DNA of 64,000 nucleotides, taken from contig JBCAML010000018.1 of assembly GCA_038503075.1 (NCBI GenBank), positions 1,426,001 through 1,490,000 of the forward strand, in the 5' to 3' direction. This DNA is from Gyromitra esculenta. Taxonomy: Eukaryota > Ascomycota > Pezizomycetes > Pezizales > Discinaceae. Numbering within the stretch: the first letter of the stretch is position 1; every line of letters begins with the position of its first letter. The position numbers and the translations under genes are program-made. The notes below the pieces were generated by a model that did no database searches, was not told the origin of the DNA, and saw only the letters and a program-made list of their open reading frames with translations. This document shows positions 47,926 to 59,978 of the stretch, piece by piece.

Positions 47926-49122
47926 ATGTCGCTCTCCGGCCTTCCTTCTGCCTCGACTACGACATCACCCTCGCTGACCCCTACTGCACCCCTAAGTGCA
48001 CCGAAACGCCGCATCCGCGCGCCTCCGCCTAAGAATTGCTCCTGCGAATGGTGTGGCGCCACTTTCACCAAATCGGGGCTCGGCCGCCACTATGATCAAT
48101 GGGTTTATGCGGTATCTCCAGCGCGGCCGGACGAGAAGCATACCGAGGACGCGATATCGCGGATGCGGGAGCTGAGGAGCGACGTGAGGAGGCTGCGGGG
48201 GATGAAGCAGATGGATCCGAAGGAAAAGAAGTCGCTGCAGAACCGGCGCAACTATGAAAGACATCAGGAACAACAGGTAGAGAAGAAGAGGATAAAGCGG
48301 ATTGCGGATATGGCGAGGAGTATGGTGTTTAAGGAGTTGGCGAAGGAAGTGGAGGAAATGTACTTATCCCCCTGCCACTCCTCCCCCTCCCCCTTCCCCC
48401 CTCCTGTCTCTCGCTTTTCTCAATTGAGTCCTACTAATACTGCTAATGCCAGCCAAGCGCACCCTCCCATCCTTACAAATATTATTCCTCTCACGCCTAG
48501 CTCTCCACCCGCAATCCTCAATTTCGCAACCCTTACCTACTACTTCCTCCCGCCTCCTCCCACAATCTTCCACCAGGTCCCGTTATCGCACTCGGGCACA
48601 TGGAACATCACCCATCCCGATATCCACGAATACACAGCGCTCTACACCCTCTTCCGCAGCTCACCGACGCTGTCGGAGTGGTCGCAGCGGCTGAACGAAG
48701 AATGGTCTCGCTGGCAGCCCTTGAGCGACTCCGATAAGTATCGACTGGCAACGCAGGAACTTGCACGCGCCTATGCGCGGAAACACGAAGAGTTCGAGCG
48801 GCTGAAGGCCTTTGCGGACCTGTGGGGCGAGGGAAAGAGTCTGCAGGATCGAGCCCGGAAATGGGAAGGCAGAGCTGCGCAATTGAGGGAAGCGCACGGG
48901 AGGGCAGAGGAAGTGACATTGACGGGGGAATTGGAACGCATTTGGAGCGAGCGCGAGGGAAGGGGCGATGTTGGCGATGGCGACGGACGAGAGTGCGGCG
49001 AAGGCGGAGATGAACTGGGGAGACAGGATTTTGGAGACGGTGGAGACGGAGGCGATGGGATGGGGATAAGCATGGGTGAGGACGAGGGCGAGGATGATGA
49101 TGAGGACATCGGTTTTGAGTGA
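47926..49122 (+). CDS. C2H2-like zinc-finger protein with acidic tail
   Basis: A single exon of 398 aa. The ATG at 47926 is used; an upstream ATG at 47906 is followed at once by a stop. Near the N-terminus a KRR basic patch is followed by CSCEWCGATF...GLGRHYDQW (residues 38-59), a fungal zinc-finger-like module with CxxC and a GLGRH helix. A long basic helical region (RSDVRRLRGMKQMDPKEKKS...ERHQEQQVEKKRIKRI) follows, then a proline-rich spacer (about 155-215), a second helical region (HEFERLKAFADLW type) and a very acidic glycine-rich tail. A nuclear protein, possibly a transcription or chromatin factor, is likely; the target is unknown. Confidence 0.75.
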   Translation: MSLSGLPSASTTTSPSLTPTAPLSAPKRRIRAPPPKNCSCEWCGATFTKSGLGRHYDQWVYAVSPARPDEKHTEDAISRMRELRSDVRRLRGMKQMDPKEKKSLQNRRNYERHQEQQVEKKRIKRIADMARSMVFKELAKEVEEMYLSPCHSSPSPFPPPVSRFSQLSPTNTANASQAHPPILTNIIPLTPSSPPAILNFATLTYYFLPPPPTIFHQVPLSHSGTWNITHPDIHEYTALYTLFRSSPTLSEWSQRLNEEWSRWQPLSDSDKYRLATQELARAYARKHEEFERLKAFADLWGEGKSLQDRARKWEGRAAQLREAHGRAEEVTLTGELERIWSEREGRGDVGDGDGRECGEGGDELGRQDFGDGGDGGDGMGISMGEDEGEDDDEDIGFE

Positions 49123-52036
49123 GACGGACATGGTATTGGGCGTTTGAATTTTTTTCTGGTGCTATTCTTGGGTGGGTTATTAATTGGGACACAGTCAGTT
49201 GGTTTTTTTATTTTTTGCATACAGCATTATTATTGGTATGGGATTGCAAATTTGAGCAACAGAAATTTCTCGCAAGGTGTGGTGCGATACTGTGAATTAT
49301 ATTATCTCCACTAAACTTATTTATACCCTGGAGTAATTTTGCTTGAGCGAGGGTTGATGGTCTTATGCCGCACCTAGTAGAAGAACTCTTCCTATTCATA
49401 ACGTCCTGAGCTTGGCTCGGTGAAGCTGCTAAAGCGGTTCGTCGGCGGGTGGGTAGTCTCGTTGTGAAAGGCCTCTTATCTAATCAAGTATAGTGCTGTC
49501 TCGGTATAGGATGACTAAGGAACATCGTAGGCGTTTTGAGAAACGAGCGTACAGTGTATGCATATGGGTTCGTACTGAAGCCGAATCAATCATGCAAGAA
49601 ATCCTCTGCTTGAGCTTTTAGTATACACAAAAACTGCAAAAATTGTAGCTAGATAGAGGGGATAAACGTATATGATGCTTCCACTTCTCCAGATCCTTCC
49701 TGATTGCTACTCTATCGACATTTTATTGGCTTATTTCTAGTCCATTTGGTCATTAAGTTAAGACAGATTCCTTTATCCCAAACCCTGCCTCTCCACGAAG
49801 ATCACATAAATCCTAAGCCCTCCGAAAGCACTCATGACTCTAATCACGTCTTTATATATCCGCCGCCCTACCAATGAAGTCTTTCGTTTCAAGACCGAAG
49901 GAGATGGTATTTCTAAGCTCGATTATCCTATGTTGTGATAGTAAAGGAAGGAGGAGTATTAGTAAAGGCTGTGTCTTCCATGTTGTATTATCGTTTTTTT
50001 CTTCTCCTTGTGAAATAGCTTTATATCTTTGTGTGGAGAGTAAATCGTCGTTTTCTTCTGTTCTCCAGGGTTTTGTCTTTGATTAGCCTTCATCCTCTGA
50101 ATAATACCCGTTCTCTAAATCTCCTTTCAGGTAGACTGTATGCATGCGCATCGTCACACACACAGTTCGCCGCTACGCCAATAGCGCCATGTACGAGCTA
50201 ATCGTCCTGGGACTGGAGGTGGAGGGTGCTGAGTAGCTTTGGTATTAATAATGTCTGAGTCTCAAGATTAGTAAGTTATGTACTTGAAGCAAGATCAGTG
50301 TGGAAATAAAATGCCAAAATGTGGATATCTTTCTACTGCCCCAGGTAGACAGATATCAGTACTGCTTCAATGATCAATTCAAACAGCGATGAAATATTAC
50401 AGAATCTTGTGATCCTTGAATATTTCTTTTGTTTTTGTTTGTTTCTGCTATCGAGAAATAGATCGGCTACCATCTTGTGTATAGCTTGCGCTGCTTGGTG
50501 GAGTAGATGGTAGTTTGTGTATGGCTTACGCAGGGTAATAAAACTTTCGTGCTACCGGATCCTTAGCAATACCTCATATTTGGCACTGGTTTGAGATGAA
50601 TAGGAGTTAAGAAACCCAGAAAGCGGGAAAATCAGTAATATGCAATCTCCGAATCAACGACTTGTCGAGATCGATTTCTGTATTGAATAAGGGCTATTCT
50701 TGATGCTGTGCATAGCGAGGATGTTCGTTGAATTAAACTATCCTAGATAGCATCGTTAGAGTTGAGTTCTCGAGATAATATTGTGTAGACGGTGGGGATT
50801 GTTGAAGTTTCACTGCTTTCGAGAGGCACTCTGGCCTGCGGGAAGTAGATTATTTCTGGATACACTGTCTGATAGATCACTCGAAGTCAAACAACGCCCG
50901 ATTGGTATGCTAGTTTGAAGAAACGGGACAACTAAAGATGAAAGGGTCAGTAATTTGTTCAGATAAGAGAGAATGATACGGTAGAATTGTCTAAGCTGTC
51001 AGGGTGGGTGCTGGTGAGGGGGTTTATGTATTTAAAATGCATGTTTTTCTGCGACGAGTAGGAAATTTATGTAGTCGGAAGTGGCATAAGTGCGATGTGA
51101 ATATTTACTCTAGCTAGAGATCAAGTCGAGGAGGGCTTGGATTGATATAATGCGGCTGGGATGGTGGTGAGGTTGTAAAAGTTGAATGTTTTGTGGTTTT
51201 GCTGGCTTTGATAGTGGGGGGATGTCGGGTGCTGGAGAAAGATCAACGTTATATGCGCTGGTCCCCATGGTCGCATCCTACTAGCGCCGTGCCCAATTGA
51301 GTGTAGCTCAGCCAACGCTAAATACTATTTGCGCTTTTCGCCGTCGTGCATAAAATATACCAAACCCTGTGGATCATCGCCGTCCACGGATTAATTTCTC
51401 CAATGCGGGATTCATACTGGAGTACTAGTCGCTAAAACCCCAACCAGATTTCTGTGTCTAGAGGCAATTTCGCGGGTGAACCATCCCGAGTGATGGATCA
51501 TGATTGATATTCAGAATAACTTCCCTGCTAACAAAGACTTTGCTTTAGATTGGTGGGCAAAAGGCTTAGTTAACCCCTCTCCGGTACAATGAAAGGGAGA
51601 GATCTTAGTCAACTAGCGGCGATTAACTCCATGGATAGGAAGTATCGCTAAGCTTATCTGCTCTGCACACATTTTATTGTGGTCTGCCTAGTATCTCCTC
51701 TGACGGTATAGTTTTTCGGTGGAGGACATGAAAGTTAAGATTTAGGTTTTTAGATTTTTGTGTTTATACGAAACAAATATAATTAGGTTGGACGCCAAAC
51801 ACAGCAACCTCAAAACAAAACAACCCTCAAACTTGTGAACACACGCCCCTTCTACAACCCAACCATCTATTAGCTTTAACTAGCATACCAATGAACATCG
51901 CTGGCTTTGAAAACTCACCTCCATAGCCTTAATCACCACTGTATTCTCTCAATGCCTTCGCCTCCCCGTACATTAATTCCGAACTCTCTCATCCTTTCCA
52001 CGCCTTCTGTTTGCCAAACTGGCCTTGCGTACTCTA
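49123..52036. other. Gene-poor intergenic stretch
   Basis: No gene is supported. Open frames are 60-70 codons and biased. The first ~300 bp probably holds the 3' end of the zinc-finger transcript. Confidence 0.5.
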
Positions 52037-52738
52037 TCAATCGCTCCGGTTCAACCACTGCACATTAACGCTATTACTGTTGCTCGTGTCAATAACAAAT
52101 TCAATTACAACCAAAAGCTTTTCGAGCGTGAGACGGACAAATAGAAATAAATAGTAAACGAGTGAAATGCCAAAGAAACTGGCGCAAAAGTATTTCATAA
52201 AAAAGAAAACAGTTAATCCTGCGAGAAGCAGCACGACGTTCCCTTTAGCTCTCTCACGCTTAAGAAAGCCGAGCAACTTTTGATGGTTGATCTCCGTTGC
52301 CCAATGTAGTCCATCGACCGCCGGGGAGGTATCGTTTCCGCAAATAACCAAATTGGCTCCCTGGTTGAGAATAAAAATGATGGTTTCCGAGCTGGAATTT
52401 CTAGAGTCTCTCATCAAGTATCTCCGTGAGTTGTTCGAGAACCAGCAACCGCGAAGGAAGCTGCTGTTGCGTAGAAGGCTCCCGACAAGTTCTTCGTTTT
52501 GAGCCGCGGCTGCCCAGAAGAGGGCTGACCGGGAAGTGTCATCAGACTTGCACGCGAGCATTCGAAGAATCGGAATGAGGAGCCAAGAGAGGCTCCTATT
52601 TGATACCATCAGAGAAAAAATTTCTCTGATGTGATGCAAATGACCTGCGATGAGGAGCAAAAGCTCATTCGGGAGGTCTAGAAGACCGATAGTCTTTCGC
52701 TCATTTGCGGTTTCATTATTCGAAGTGTTTGAATTCAT
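52037..52738 (-). CDS. F-box protein with degenerate ankyrin repeats and a C-terminal membrane segment
   Basis: A single-exon 233-aa frame from the ATG at 52738. Residues 18-34 read IGLLDLPNELLLLIAGH, the start of an F-box. Ankyrin-like pieces follow: TSRSALFWAAAAQNEELVGS (about 68-88) and FILNQGANLVICGND...DGLHWATEINHQKLLGFL (about 126-162). The rest is hydrophobic (NVVLLLAGLTVFFFMKYFCA...LVYYLFLFV), so the protein is probably membrane-anchored or C-terminally truncated. F-box plus ankyrin proteins are a large fungal family of presumed SCF adaptors. The short repeat region suggests a shortened member. A missed 3' intron could change the end. Confidence 0.6.
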   Translation of the reverse strand: MNSNTSNNETANERKTIGLLDLPNELLLLIAGHLHHIREIFSLMVSNRSLSWLLIPILRMLACKSDDTSRSALFWAAAAQNEELVGSLLRNSSFLRGCWFSNNSRRYLMRDSRNSSSETIIFILNQGANLVICGNDTSPAVDGLHWATEINHQKLLGFLKRERAKGNVVLLLAGLTVFFFMKYFCASFFGISLVYYLFLFVRLTLEKLLVVIEFVIDTSNSNSVNVQWLNRSD

Positions 52739-54752
52739 CGCTTAGTGAGTGAATGTTTCTTGGGTATGACCTTGGGTGATAGGACTCTCTAATACGGTTT
52801 ATCGGCAAATAGCAATTCGATGAGGTTGCTCGATGAATTAGTTTTCGATGAAGTGGCCAGAGTTGAGAGGTGAATGTCGTTATGAAAGCAAATACTGAGA
52901 TGAATGTTTGTAAGTTGAGTGGTGGTGGGGCGAAAGGAGGAGGAAGGAAGAAGGAAGCCAGATGGTCGTATAAGACGAAATATTTTCTCTCATTTGGGAT
53001 GTCCGAGACCATTGAATGGTTCTCCTGTTTTTTTTTTTTTAGCGTCTACGACCGTCTCGCAGGCAGCCTGTCACCAGGCATAAATCTCATCACCCGCATT
53101 TTCCATCAGAGACAACATCTATCTGCTATTTTGTTGATCTCATGGTAAGGGCTTCCGATATTTCGAGCTGTTTTCAATCCGCCAGACCAATTAACTCGAA
53201 TCTCCCTCCCTATCCTACATATCCCACTACCTTTACCCACCGTTCAGCGAAACTGGATCCACAAAATCTCAACACACTTGCCCATCACTTCATCATTTAG
53301 AATCATCCCCAATATCAAAGTGCTCTTTCTTAGGTAGCGGATCTGACGTTTAATAGGAGCTGTTTCTCCACACAGTCCTCGCCATCACATCATCTACCAA
53401 CCAGCAAACGAGCTGGGGGAAATCTCTTCGCGAAATCCATCATCTGCTCTCGCAAAACAGCTTTTTGGAATATTACCGACAATAAGTCTTCCTACGATAG
53501 GTTTTCTACTTCGCAGCAGTGATCCACATTTTATTGAAATTTTTAACTAGAATCTGATCGGACGACGTTCGAGATGAATGACGAGCAAGTGATGGAAGTT
53601 TCGATGAGAGTCATGAGACACAAAAAAATACTCTCTTATGCGCGAAGGAAGATTTTGTTCTTCTTGGGATATGTTTCTCTAGAAAACACATTCCCCACGT
53701 CAATATCCGGTGCTAATTCAGAATTGGCAAGGGATTTCTCCCATCAGAACCGTTTAGCTACAAGTATCCTATCATTCTCTAAGCCTCTCGGCCGACGTAG
53801 GGGAGATCATTCTGCGCAATCCTTCGATCGTCGCCAGTGGAGATTATTGTCGAAGAATAATGCTGTTGATAAGGTTGCAGCTTTGTGAGGCTACACGGGG
53901 AATGACCGTCCATCTCAATGAGCAGACATGTCCAGTCAATTTTCACTCTCAGCTGCGTTGACTTCGTCTCTTTGGAATGAAATGGCATTCCCACGGCACG
54001 GGAACGCCACTTTATTCATTTTTTTTTTCAATTCAAATAGGTATCTTGAAACAACTCAGAGGGGTATTTTTCTCTTTTCGCCTGGCATAAGTTCCTGCCA
54101 GCCACTTTGGTAGAAGTCTAGCGGAAGTCATCCTGCTTATAGGATATGGTGTTGCTTTTATAATCGCATATGACGCCTACCTGGAGGTTGGTTGATATCT
54201 GTCTTGTGGGAATTTCTCCTTGTACTTTTTTTATGATAGAAAGTGGTTCAAATTTCCTAGAGTTCCCTGTTTTCCTAGAGAAAGCACAGAGATGTGTATT
54301 TAATGGGGTCTTGGGATAATTCTATTTTTACCTCAGTTCGAAAATTTCGAACTTCATTTATCCTTGCATCTTAGAGCTACATCTCCCCGTTCGGAGAAGC
54401 ACGAGAATGTCGAAGTAGTTTCCGGCTGGTCATAATATGTCACTCGCGTAGTTTTCCTGTAGGTTCTGCATCAAGGGGCATCCAAATTGGGTTAAATGTT
54501 ATGGCGGCTAGAACTCAAGGGGCTATTCACTCTATTTACCAACAAAAATTTGGTGAAAGTGATTCAGGGACTATTTCAACTGCTGGTTTCTTGAGTGTAG
54601 GTTATTCCAAGGTGGTCGTTGACAATTGATGGATCGGTTACCCTGCCTTCATGGGTTGGGGTTGTCGCAGAGCTTGGCACCCTCATGTGAGCACAGCTCG
54701 CTTTCAGCCTCACCTCCGATCTCTTCTCCTCCAATTCACCTCCGATCTTGCC
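52739..54752. other. Intergenic, no confident gene
   Basis: A plus-strand 104-codon frame at 53574-53888 starts with an ATG but shows no domain or signal peptide. A T-run at 53030-53040 is notable. The region immediately before 54753 has coding-like pyrimidine-rich sequence in frame with Vps52, more likely leader. Confidence 0.4.
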
Positions 54753-57218
54753 ATGTGGAGACCCGGAGCTTGGAACAATCCCGCCAACCCTCCTGCGCGA
54801 GACGCCTCCCCGGCGCCATCCTACTCAAATCACTCTTCGAGCCCGCTCCCGGGCCGCCGGCCTGGAGGTCGCCCGCAGCTCTCACACCGGACTTCCTCGC
54901 TCAGTCTTGCATCCTCGACCAATGCATCCACGACAAGTCTTTCCGGATCTGCGAGGGGACAGCAGCAGCAGAGCTCTGGGCTCAGGCGGGCAGCCACCGT
55001 TCAGGTGCCGGCGGGTATTCGAAATCCTTTAGATGTGCTGGAAGGGATTCTGGGAGTGCAAGTGAAGCCGGGCGTCGAAGTGGATCTGGAAGGCCAGGAT
55101 GCCTATGAGATGCCAGATCTGGACGAAGTTGAAGATATCGATTTCGGAGATTTGAGCTTGGAGGCTTTCGTTGAAAGGGAAGAACGGCGAGAGGCCGATG
55201 ATCGGGAGCTCCAAGTGAGAGCTCGGAATCATAGCGTGAATACGCTGGTTAATTGTGAGCTACCTTTGCGTGTTATGCTTGAATACCTGTTGATTTAAGC
55301 CTTCAGATGAGAGAGAGCAAAGCAAGTTTGTGGACTTGCATCGATCAATAAAAGTGCGTTCGATGCGCAGACGATGATACCCTGAATTTTCACTTATTGT
55401 CAATCTAGGCTTGCGACGAAGTCCTGAAATCCGTGGAATCATATCTCTACTCATTCCAAACCGATCTTGGTGCTGTCAGTGCAGAAATTGAGACTCTGCA
55501 AAACCGTTCTGCGAATCTGAACAAGAGGCTGGATAATCGTAAGGTTGTTATTGAATCCCGGTATGATTCACGAGGTGGCTCGAGTTTTGCTGGTTATTGA
55601 TTCTGTATATGAATCGATGGTACTCGAGCTTACTCGTGTATCACGCTATTCGACTCTTCATTGCCGAAGGTGAAACTAACCGTAGTAGGATGTTGAAAAA
55701 ATACTTGGACCTGTGGTAGAAGATGTTGCGCTGTCGCCAAATGTGATACGGCGAATTGTTGAGGGCGAAGTGAATGATAGCTGGGTGAAGGCTTTGAAGG
55801 AAGCAGATCGCAAAATGAAGTCCATTGAAACTCTGGATCCTTCAAAAGTGAAGGCTGTTCAAGATGTTAAACCAGAGCTTGAACGACTTGCGCACAAAGT
55901 TCGCTTTCCTTTGAATTTTTAGTGAGTTAGTGGAAAAATTCGCAATCTCTAACAAGATACAGGCTATTGAGCGGGTACGGGATTTCTTCGTTTTAAAAAT
56001 TAAGGCGAACCGGGTTCCAGGGGCAAATGCTCAAATCATACAACAACACGGTTTCATCCGCTACAAAGAACTATTTCTCTTTATGGCCACCCACCATGCT
56101 CAACTTGCAGAGGAGATTGGGCAAGCCTATATCAACACTATGCGCTGGTACTATCTCAGTCACTTCCAGCGTTACAATGCTGCTCTTCAAAAACTCAAGC
56201 TCCACACCATGGATAAGCATGATACTGTCGGCCAAGACGAACCCGCGCGCCGTAACAACCTTCTCCCTTCCCTTAAGTCCATTCCAGCCACATCCTACGA
56301 TCCCTTCAATATCGGCCGCCGCATTGATACCCTCAAGAACAGAACCGCACCCATTCTTACCTCCCATGCAGCTGAAGAAGACCGTTCAACCCACTACCCA
56401 GAGATTGTGTTTCGCCACTTCAACGCTGCGCTCGTTGAGAATGCTTCTGCCGAGTACCTCTTCATTACCGACTTCTTCGTCCATAAAACCTACGATCAAG
56501 CCTCCGCTATGTTCAGTGCCATCTTTAATCCAACCTTCACTCTCGCTCAGTCTGTCACGAAGCAACTGATTGATTCCACTATAGATTGCCATGGTGTCCT
56601 GCTCTGCGTTCGATTAAACCAATACTCTGCCTTTGAAATGCAGAAGCGTCGCGTCCCAGCAGCCGACGCTTACATCAACGCGACCAACATGCTCCTCTGG
56701 CCACGCTTCCAGATCGTCATGGATGCGCACTGCGAATCTCTACGGAAGTCATCACTCATCGGGACTGGGCGTGGTCAAATGAGCGCGCTGGGCTTGGCGG
56801 CGACAAATACGGCGAAGCAAAGTGCGGCACCGCATTTCCTAACGCAGAGGTTTGCGTGTTTTGTGCAGGGGATACTAGCGCTAAGTAGTGAGGCGGGGGA
56901 TGACGAACCCGTAGCGAATAGTCTAGGACGGTTAAGGGGAGATTTTGAAGCCTTTTTGACAAAGTTGAGTGCTGGGATCTCTGATAAGGGGAAACGGGAG
57001 AGGTTCCTGTTTAATAATTATTCGCTGGTTTTGACGATTATTAGTGTGAGCTTCCTTATTCCTCACTCTCTAGATCATAGCTCCTTGATTTGTGTTCCTA
57101 CTTCTTGAGCTTATTTTTGTACTAATTTCCGTGGGCAATGCAGGATACGGACGGGAAATTGGCAAATGAACAAAAGACACATTTCGAAGCATTGAAGAAG
57201 GCTTTTGAAAGTAAATGA
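54753..57218 (+). CDS. VPS52: Vps52/Sac2 family subunit of the GARP tethering complex
   Basis: Predicted exons are 54753-55254, 55307-55353, 55409-55543, 55689-55898, 55963-57045 and 57144-57218, giving 683 aa. GARP tethers endosome-derived vesicles to the trans-Golgi network, and Vps52 is a core coiled-coil subunit. Diagnostic stretches: REQSKFVDLHRSIKACDEVL (about 170), LQNRSANLNKRLDNRK, VEKILGPVVEDV, HKAIERVRDFFVLKIKANR across the fourth intron, NAQIIQQHGFIRYKELFLFM, and EVRFA-like INTMRWYYLSHFQRY. The end is DTDGKLANEQKTHFEALKKA. The first ~115 residues are Ser/Pro-rich and probably disordered. The start at 54753 (MWRPGAWNNP) is preferred over an in-frame upstream codon. The donor of the fourth intron is GTTCGC. 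Confidence 0.93.
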
Positions 57219-57783
57219 GCTAAGCTAGTTTAGATATTGGGTTTGATAATATTAGTTCTTTCGCATTGTTTTAGGGTCTAATCCTTCCGTTGGTTTGCTG
57301 GTGTTTGTTATTCGGGGAAAAAAATAACTTACTTTTAAATTTGACTAGTTACTATATGTATATGTACTTCTACCCGCATGTTCCGTTGGGTTGTAGTGAA
57401 TTGAATTATAGCACTTTGCACCCAGTATCAGCTCTTAAAGAAGCAGGCTGAGCTTAGCCTTTAGGGGAAATAAGCAATGCCAGATTGATTTTAGCCCTTC
57501 CATTCTCCGCAGGTGGCAAGCTAACTAGGGTTGTAAATAAATTAAATTAGAGAGAGAAAAGCATTAACCTTGTCTCGAGCCAGTCCCAATTAGGCTTAGC
57601 TTGTTTATGTAATTACTTCACCAAGCCATTGGGCATTAACCAAGCTTGATACAAAAAAGGACAAAACCACCCCTAAAACTGAATTTTCTCCTGCGTATAT
57701 ACGTACCAGTCAGAAAAACTAGTCTCTCGCGGCGGGGGGTATTGTAATATCATGCGGGGTGCCGAGGCGCCTGATGATCTACC
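57219..57783. other. Intergenic, 3' flank of VPS52
   Basis: No gene. AT-rich, with a GGCGGGGGG run near 57731. Confidence 0.5.
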
Positions 57784-58460
57784 CTATAAGAGAGTCTCTA
57801 ATTCACCTTTAAGTCTTAGGATCCGTAGAATAGTTCCATACAGCTCAGGGGCTGCGATTTTCAGAAGAGTCCTGTACGTCGCTCCAGCGACTCCTTTCGT
57901 CTTAGCGGCCTCTTCACCTCCCGTGGGACGCTCATGAACTCGCTCCAATCTACTTAACTCATATAATAGATATTCACACCCGCAAATCTTGAGCTTGAGC
58001 ACTTCTTCCGACTGGTAACGCCCAAGGCGTTCCAGGTTATTCAGACAGTAATTTTCTCCGCCAAACATTGTGGTTCGGGACGCGTGTACCTCCTGCCGAC
58101 ATCATCCTTCACAAACATAGGTATCACATTGTTCCCAATAGGGTCTACTACCCCGGCGTTAGGGATAGACCATGAGTTCTCTATAAGAGACATCGGGATT
58201 GGGGCAGGTCAGTGCCACAGGTCCCATAGAACGGTGGTCTATGGAAAGTACATTACAACATTCCCTGTAACCTTTCGAGAGGCCAATTAGATTGCTGTTG
58301 CTGTAAATGAGGTATCCGCTGCTGTCTACGTAGCGCCTTTCGTTGTCTTTTTTGAAAATTGACCGGATCTGTATGGGACAAGTGTCGTCCATGAAGTCGA
58401 ACACCCTCAAACGGATTTTGAAGTTATCTGTGTGGGACTGTGTTGAACTGGGGGGATTGG
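57784..58460 (-). pseudogene. Coding-like minus-strand locus, frame-shifted or unspliced
   Basis: Protein-like segments on minus occur in three frames: RVFDFMDDTCPIQIRSIF...SSGYLIYSNSNLIGLS (58159-58410), then SLIENSWSIPNAGVVDPIGN (about 58100-58190), then a helical stretch EEVLKLKICGCEYLLYELSR (57784-58068) ending in TLL. Introns or frameshifts must separate them; I found no convincing splice pairs. No family recognised. It lies just downstream of the secreted-protein candidate on the same strand and could be a neighbouring or fused gene. Confidence 0.3.
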
Positions 58461-58476
58461 ATGGGTTGTCTAGGGC

Positions 58477-59082
58477 TTAGGTTATCGTATGCATTACTAG
58501 GTGTTTGTTGGGTTCGTCGTGGCTATATTGCGAAATATGAGTTTCTAGAAAGCTCTTCGGGCTTGATTGCTTGTGAGGTTTCTTATGGGCGGTATTTATA
58601 GTAGCTGTTTTTGTTACAACTGAATGTGTTGGTATCCGTGCGGCGGAATACATCCAGGGACAGGGTTTAGCAGTAAGCGATCGACCGGATAGTAGGGTTG
58701 AAAGGGCGTCTTTTCGCCTGCTTCCTCGTGGAAATTTTACCCCAAATCTACTCCCATCATATGGCATAATTTCTTTACACCCTTTCTCAATTTGGATAGC
58801 AGAGTAACATTTAGAAAGGCTTTCATATATAATTCGTTCACACTGATATTTGGTGGTGAGCTCAGATCCACACTCGTCTGTTTTAAATGCTGCAGACCCG
58901 ACCCTACATGCCCGTCCCGTCACTTTATGCCAGATCCTCGAATTGGAAGATTTTATTTTATCTGAGGCTGCGAGGCGTTGGACGTCGCCTTACATACAGC
59001 CGTCGAAGCTTGGCCAAAGCGGGGCATGTAGGGTAGTTATAATCAGGCGAAAGATAACCAGTACGAGCAATGAAGCAAACAT
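58477..59082 (-). CDS. Candidate small secreted cysteine protein, possibly RNase-like
   Basis: Predicted exons (minus) are 59082-58998 and 58877-58477, 161 aa as read. Exon 1 encodes a signal peptide (MFASLLVLVIFRLIITTLHA). Joining through a GTATGT donor and AACAG acceptor (120 bp intron) gives SFDGYECGSEL, followed by YQCERIIYESLSKC and IEKGC. The YxCG start followed by a spaced cysteine recalls secreted RNase-like proteins and effectors of plant-associated fungi. After KFPRG a second, shifted frame reads equally well (EKTPFQPYYPVDRLLLNPVP, stop at 58614-58616). A one-base frameshift may therefore have replaced the original C-terminus. Confidence 0.45.
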
Positions 59083-59978
59083 CTCTAAAATTCAATCATA
59101 TGCGACTATCAAGAAACATGTGATTTTTGCTGTGGGTTGCTTATCATGCAAGAAAATTTAATTGGGTGGCGTATTCGTTCGCTCTTATGAAAGCAAGAGT
59201 TTTTATTCGATTATTTCGGTGGGGCGTCATGGGATCAAATAACGACCTGTAAGAGGTATGAACTGAGGAACTTGACTGGGGCACATTCAACCAGAATCCT
59301 TGTTAATTCGTAATAGGACTAGCTAGTAACAATAGTAACAAGTAATTGGCCAATCAGTGTGTGGGACTACGTAGGCTTCCATTAGATATGGGGAAATTTT
59401 GCAACAAGCTGCGTGCGCACCCCACCCCTTAAGTAACCAAATCGGTTACAACGACAAAGAGATAATGGTAGCTAGGCGCAATCATATATATTTGGCTATG
59501 GAGTGGAGATTGGCCTATGATATGATCGATTCTGTTATTTGGAGTTGTGGTTGGCGGGGTGTGGCTCGTTGTCGCATTTCCTAGTATTTCATGAACACCT
59601 AAGTAGCCCCTCCAAGTAGTATTAGGTACTGTTGTTACGACGACTTAGAGAGTTACTATTTGATCGCCCATGGGGTCCGCCATGATCCAGCGAGGTAGAT
59701 ATCAATCGCCATCTTAATTTAATATTACACAACTATAAGACAGGCAATAATTAACACAATCCAAGAACAAGGCCATACACTAATAATTATTTGAATATAT
59801 ATTTTAAAATAGCTATACAATATACGAAATTAATAACCCAATTGTTTCCTAGCCACAAATACAACTAAAAAGACGCCCTCGCTTTACGTATTTTAAACTA
59901 ACTCGTCCCCCCCTTTTATCGCTCGAGGATATATATAAAAAAAATGAAGTACGGGATGGCCTAGACTTGTAATTTTTA
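59083..59978. other. Intergenic, no gene
   Basis: AT-rich, especially 59700-59960. A 61-codon plus frame at 59399-59584 has no support. Confidence 0.5.

Noticed and set aside
48608..49220. Minus-strand frames of 149-194 codons
   Set aside because: Antisense shadows of the zinc-finger gene; Ser/Pro-rich because the sense strand encodes the Asp/Glu/Gly tail.
55899..55962. In-frame stop (TAG near 55921) that could mean VPS52 is broken
   Set aside because: It falls in a 64 bp intron with a CTAAC branch-like box and CAG acceptor; splicing restores the conserved HKAIERVRDFF junction.
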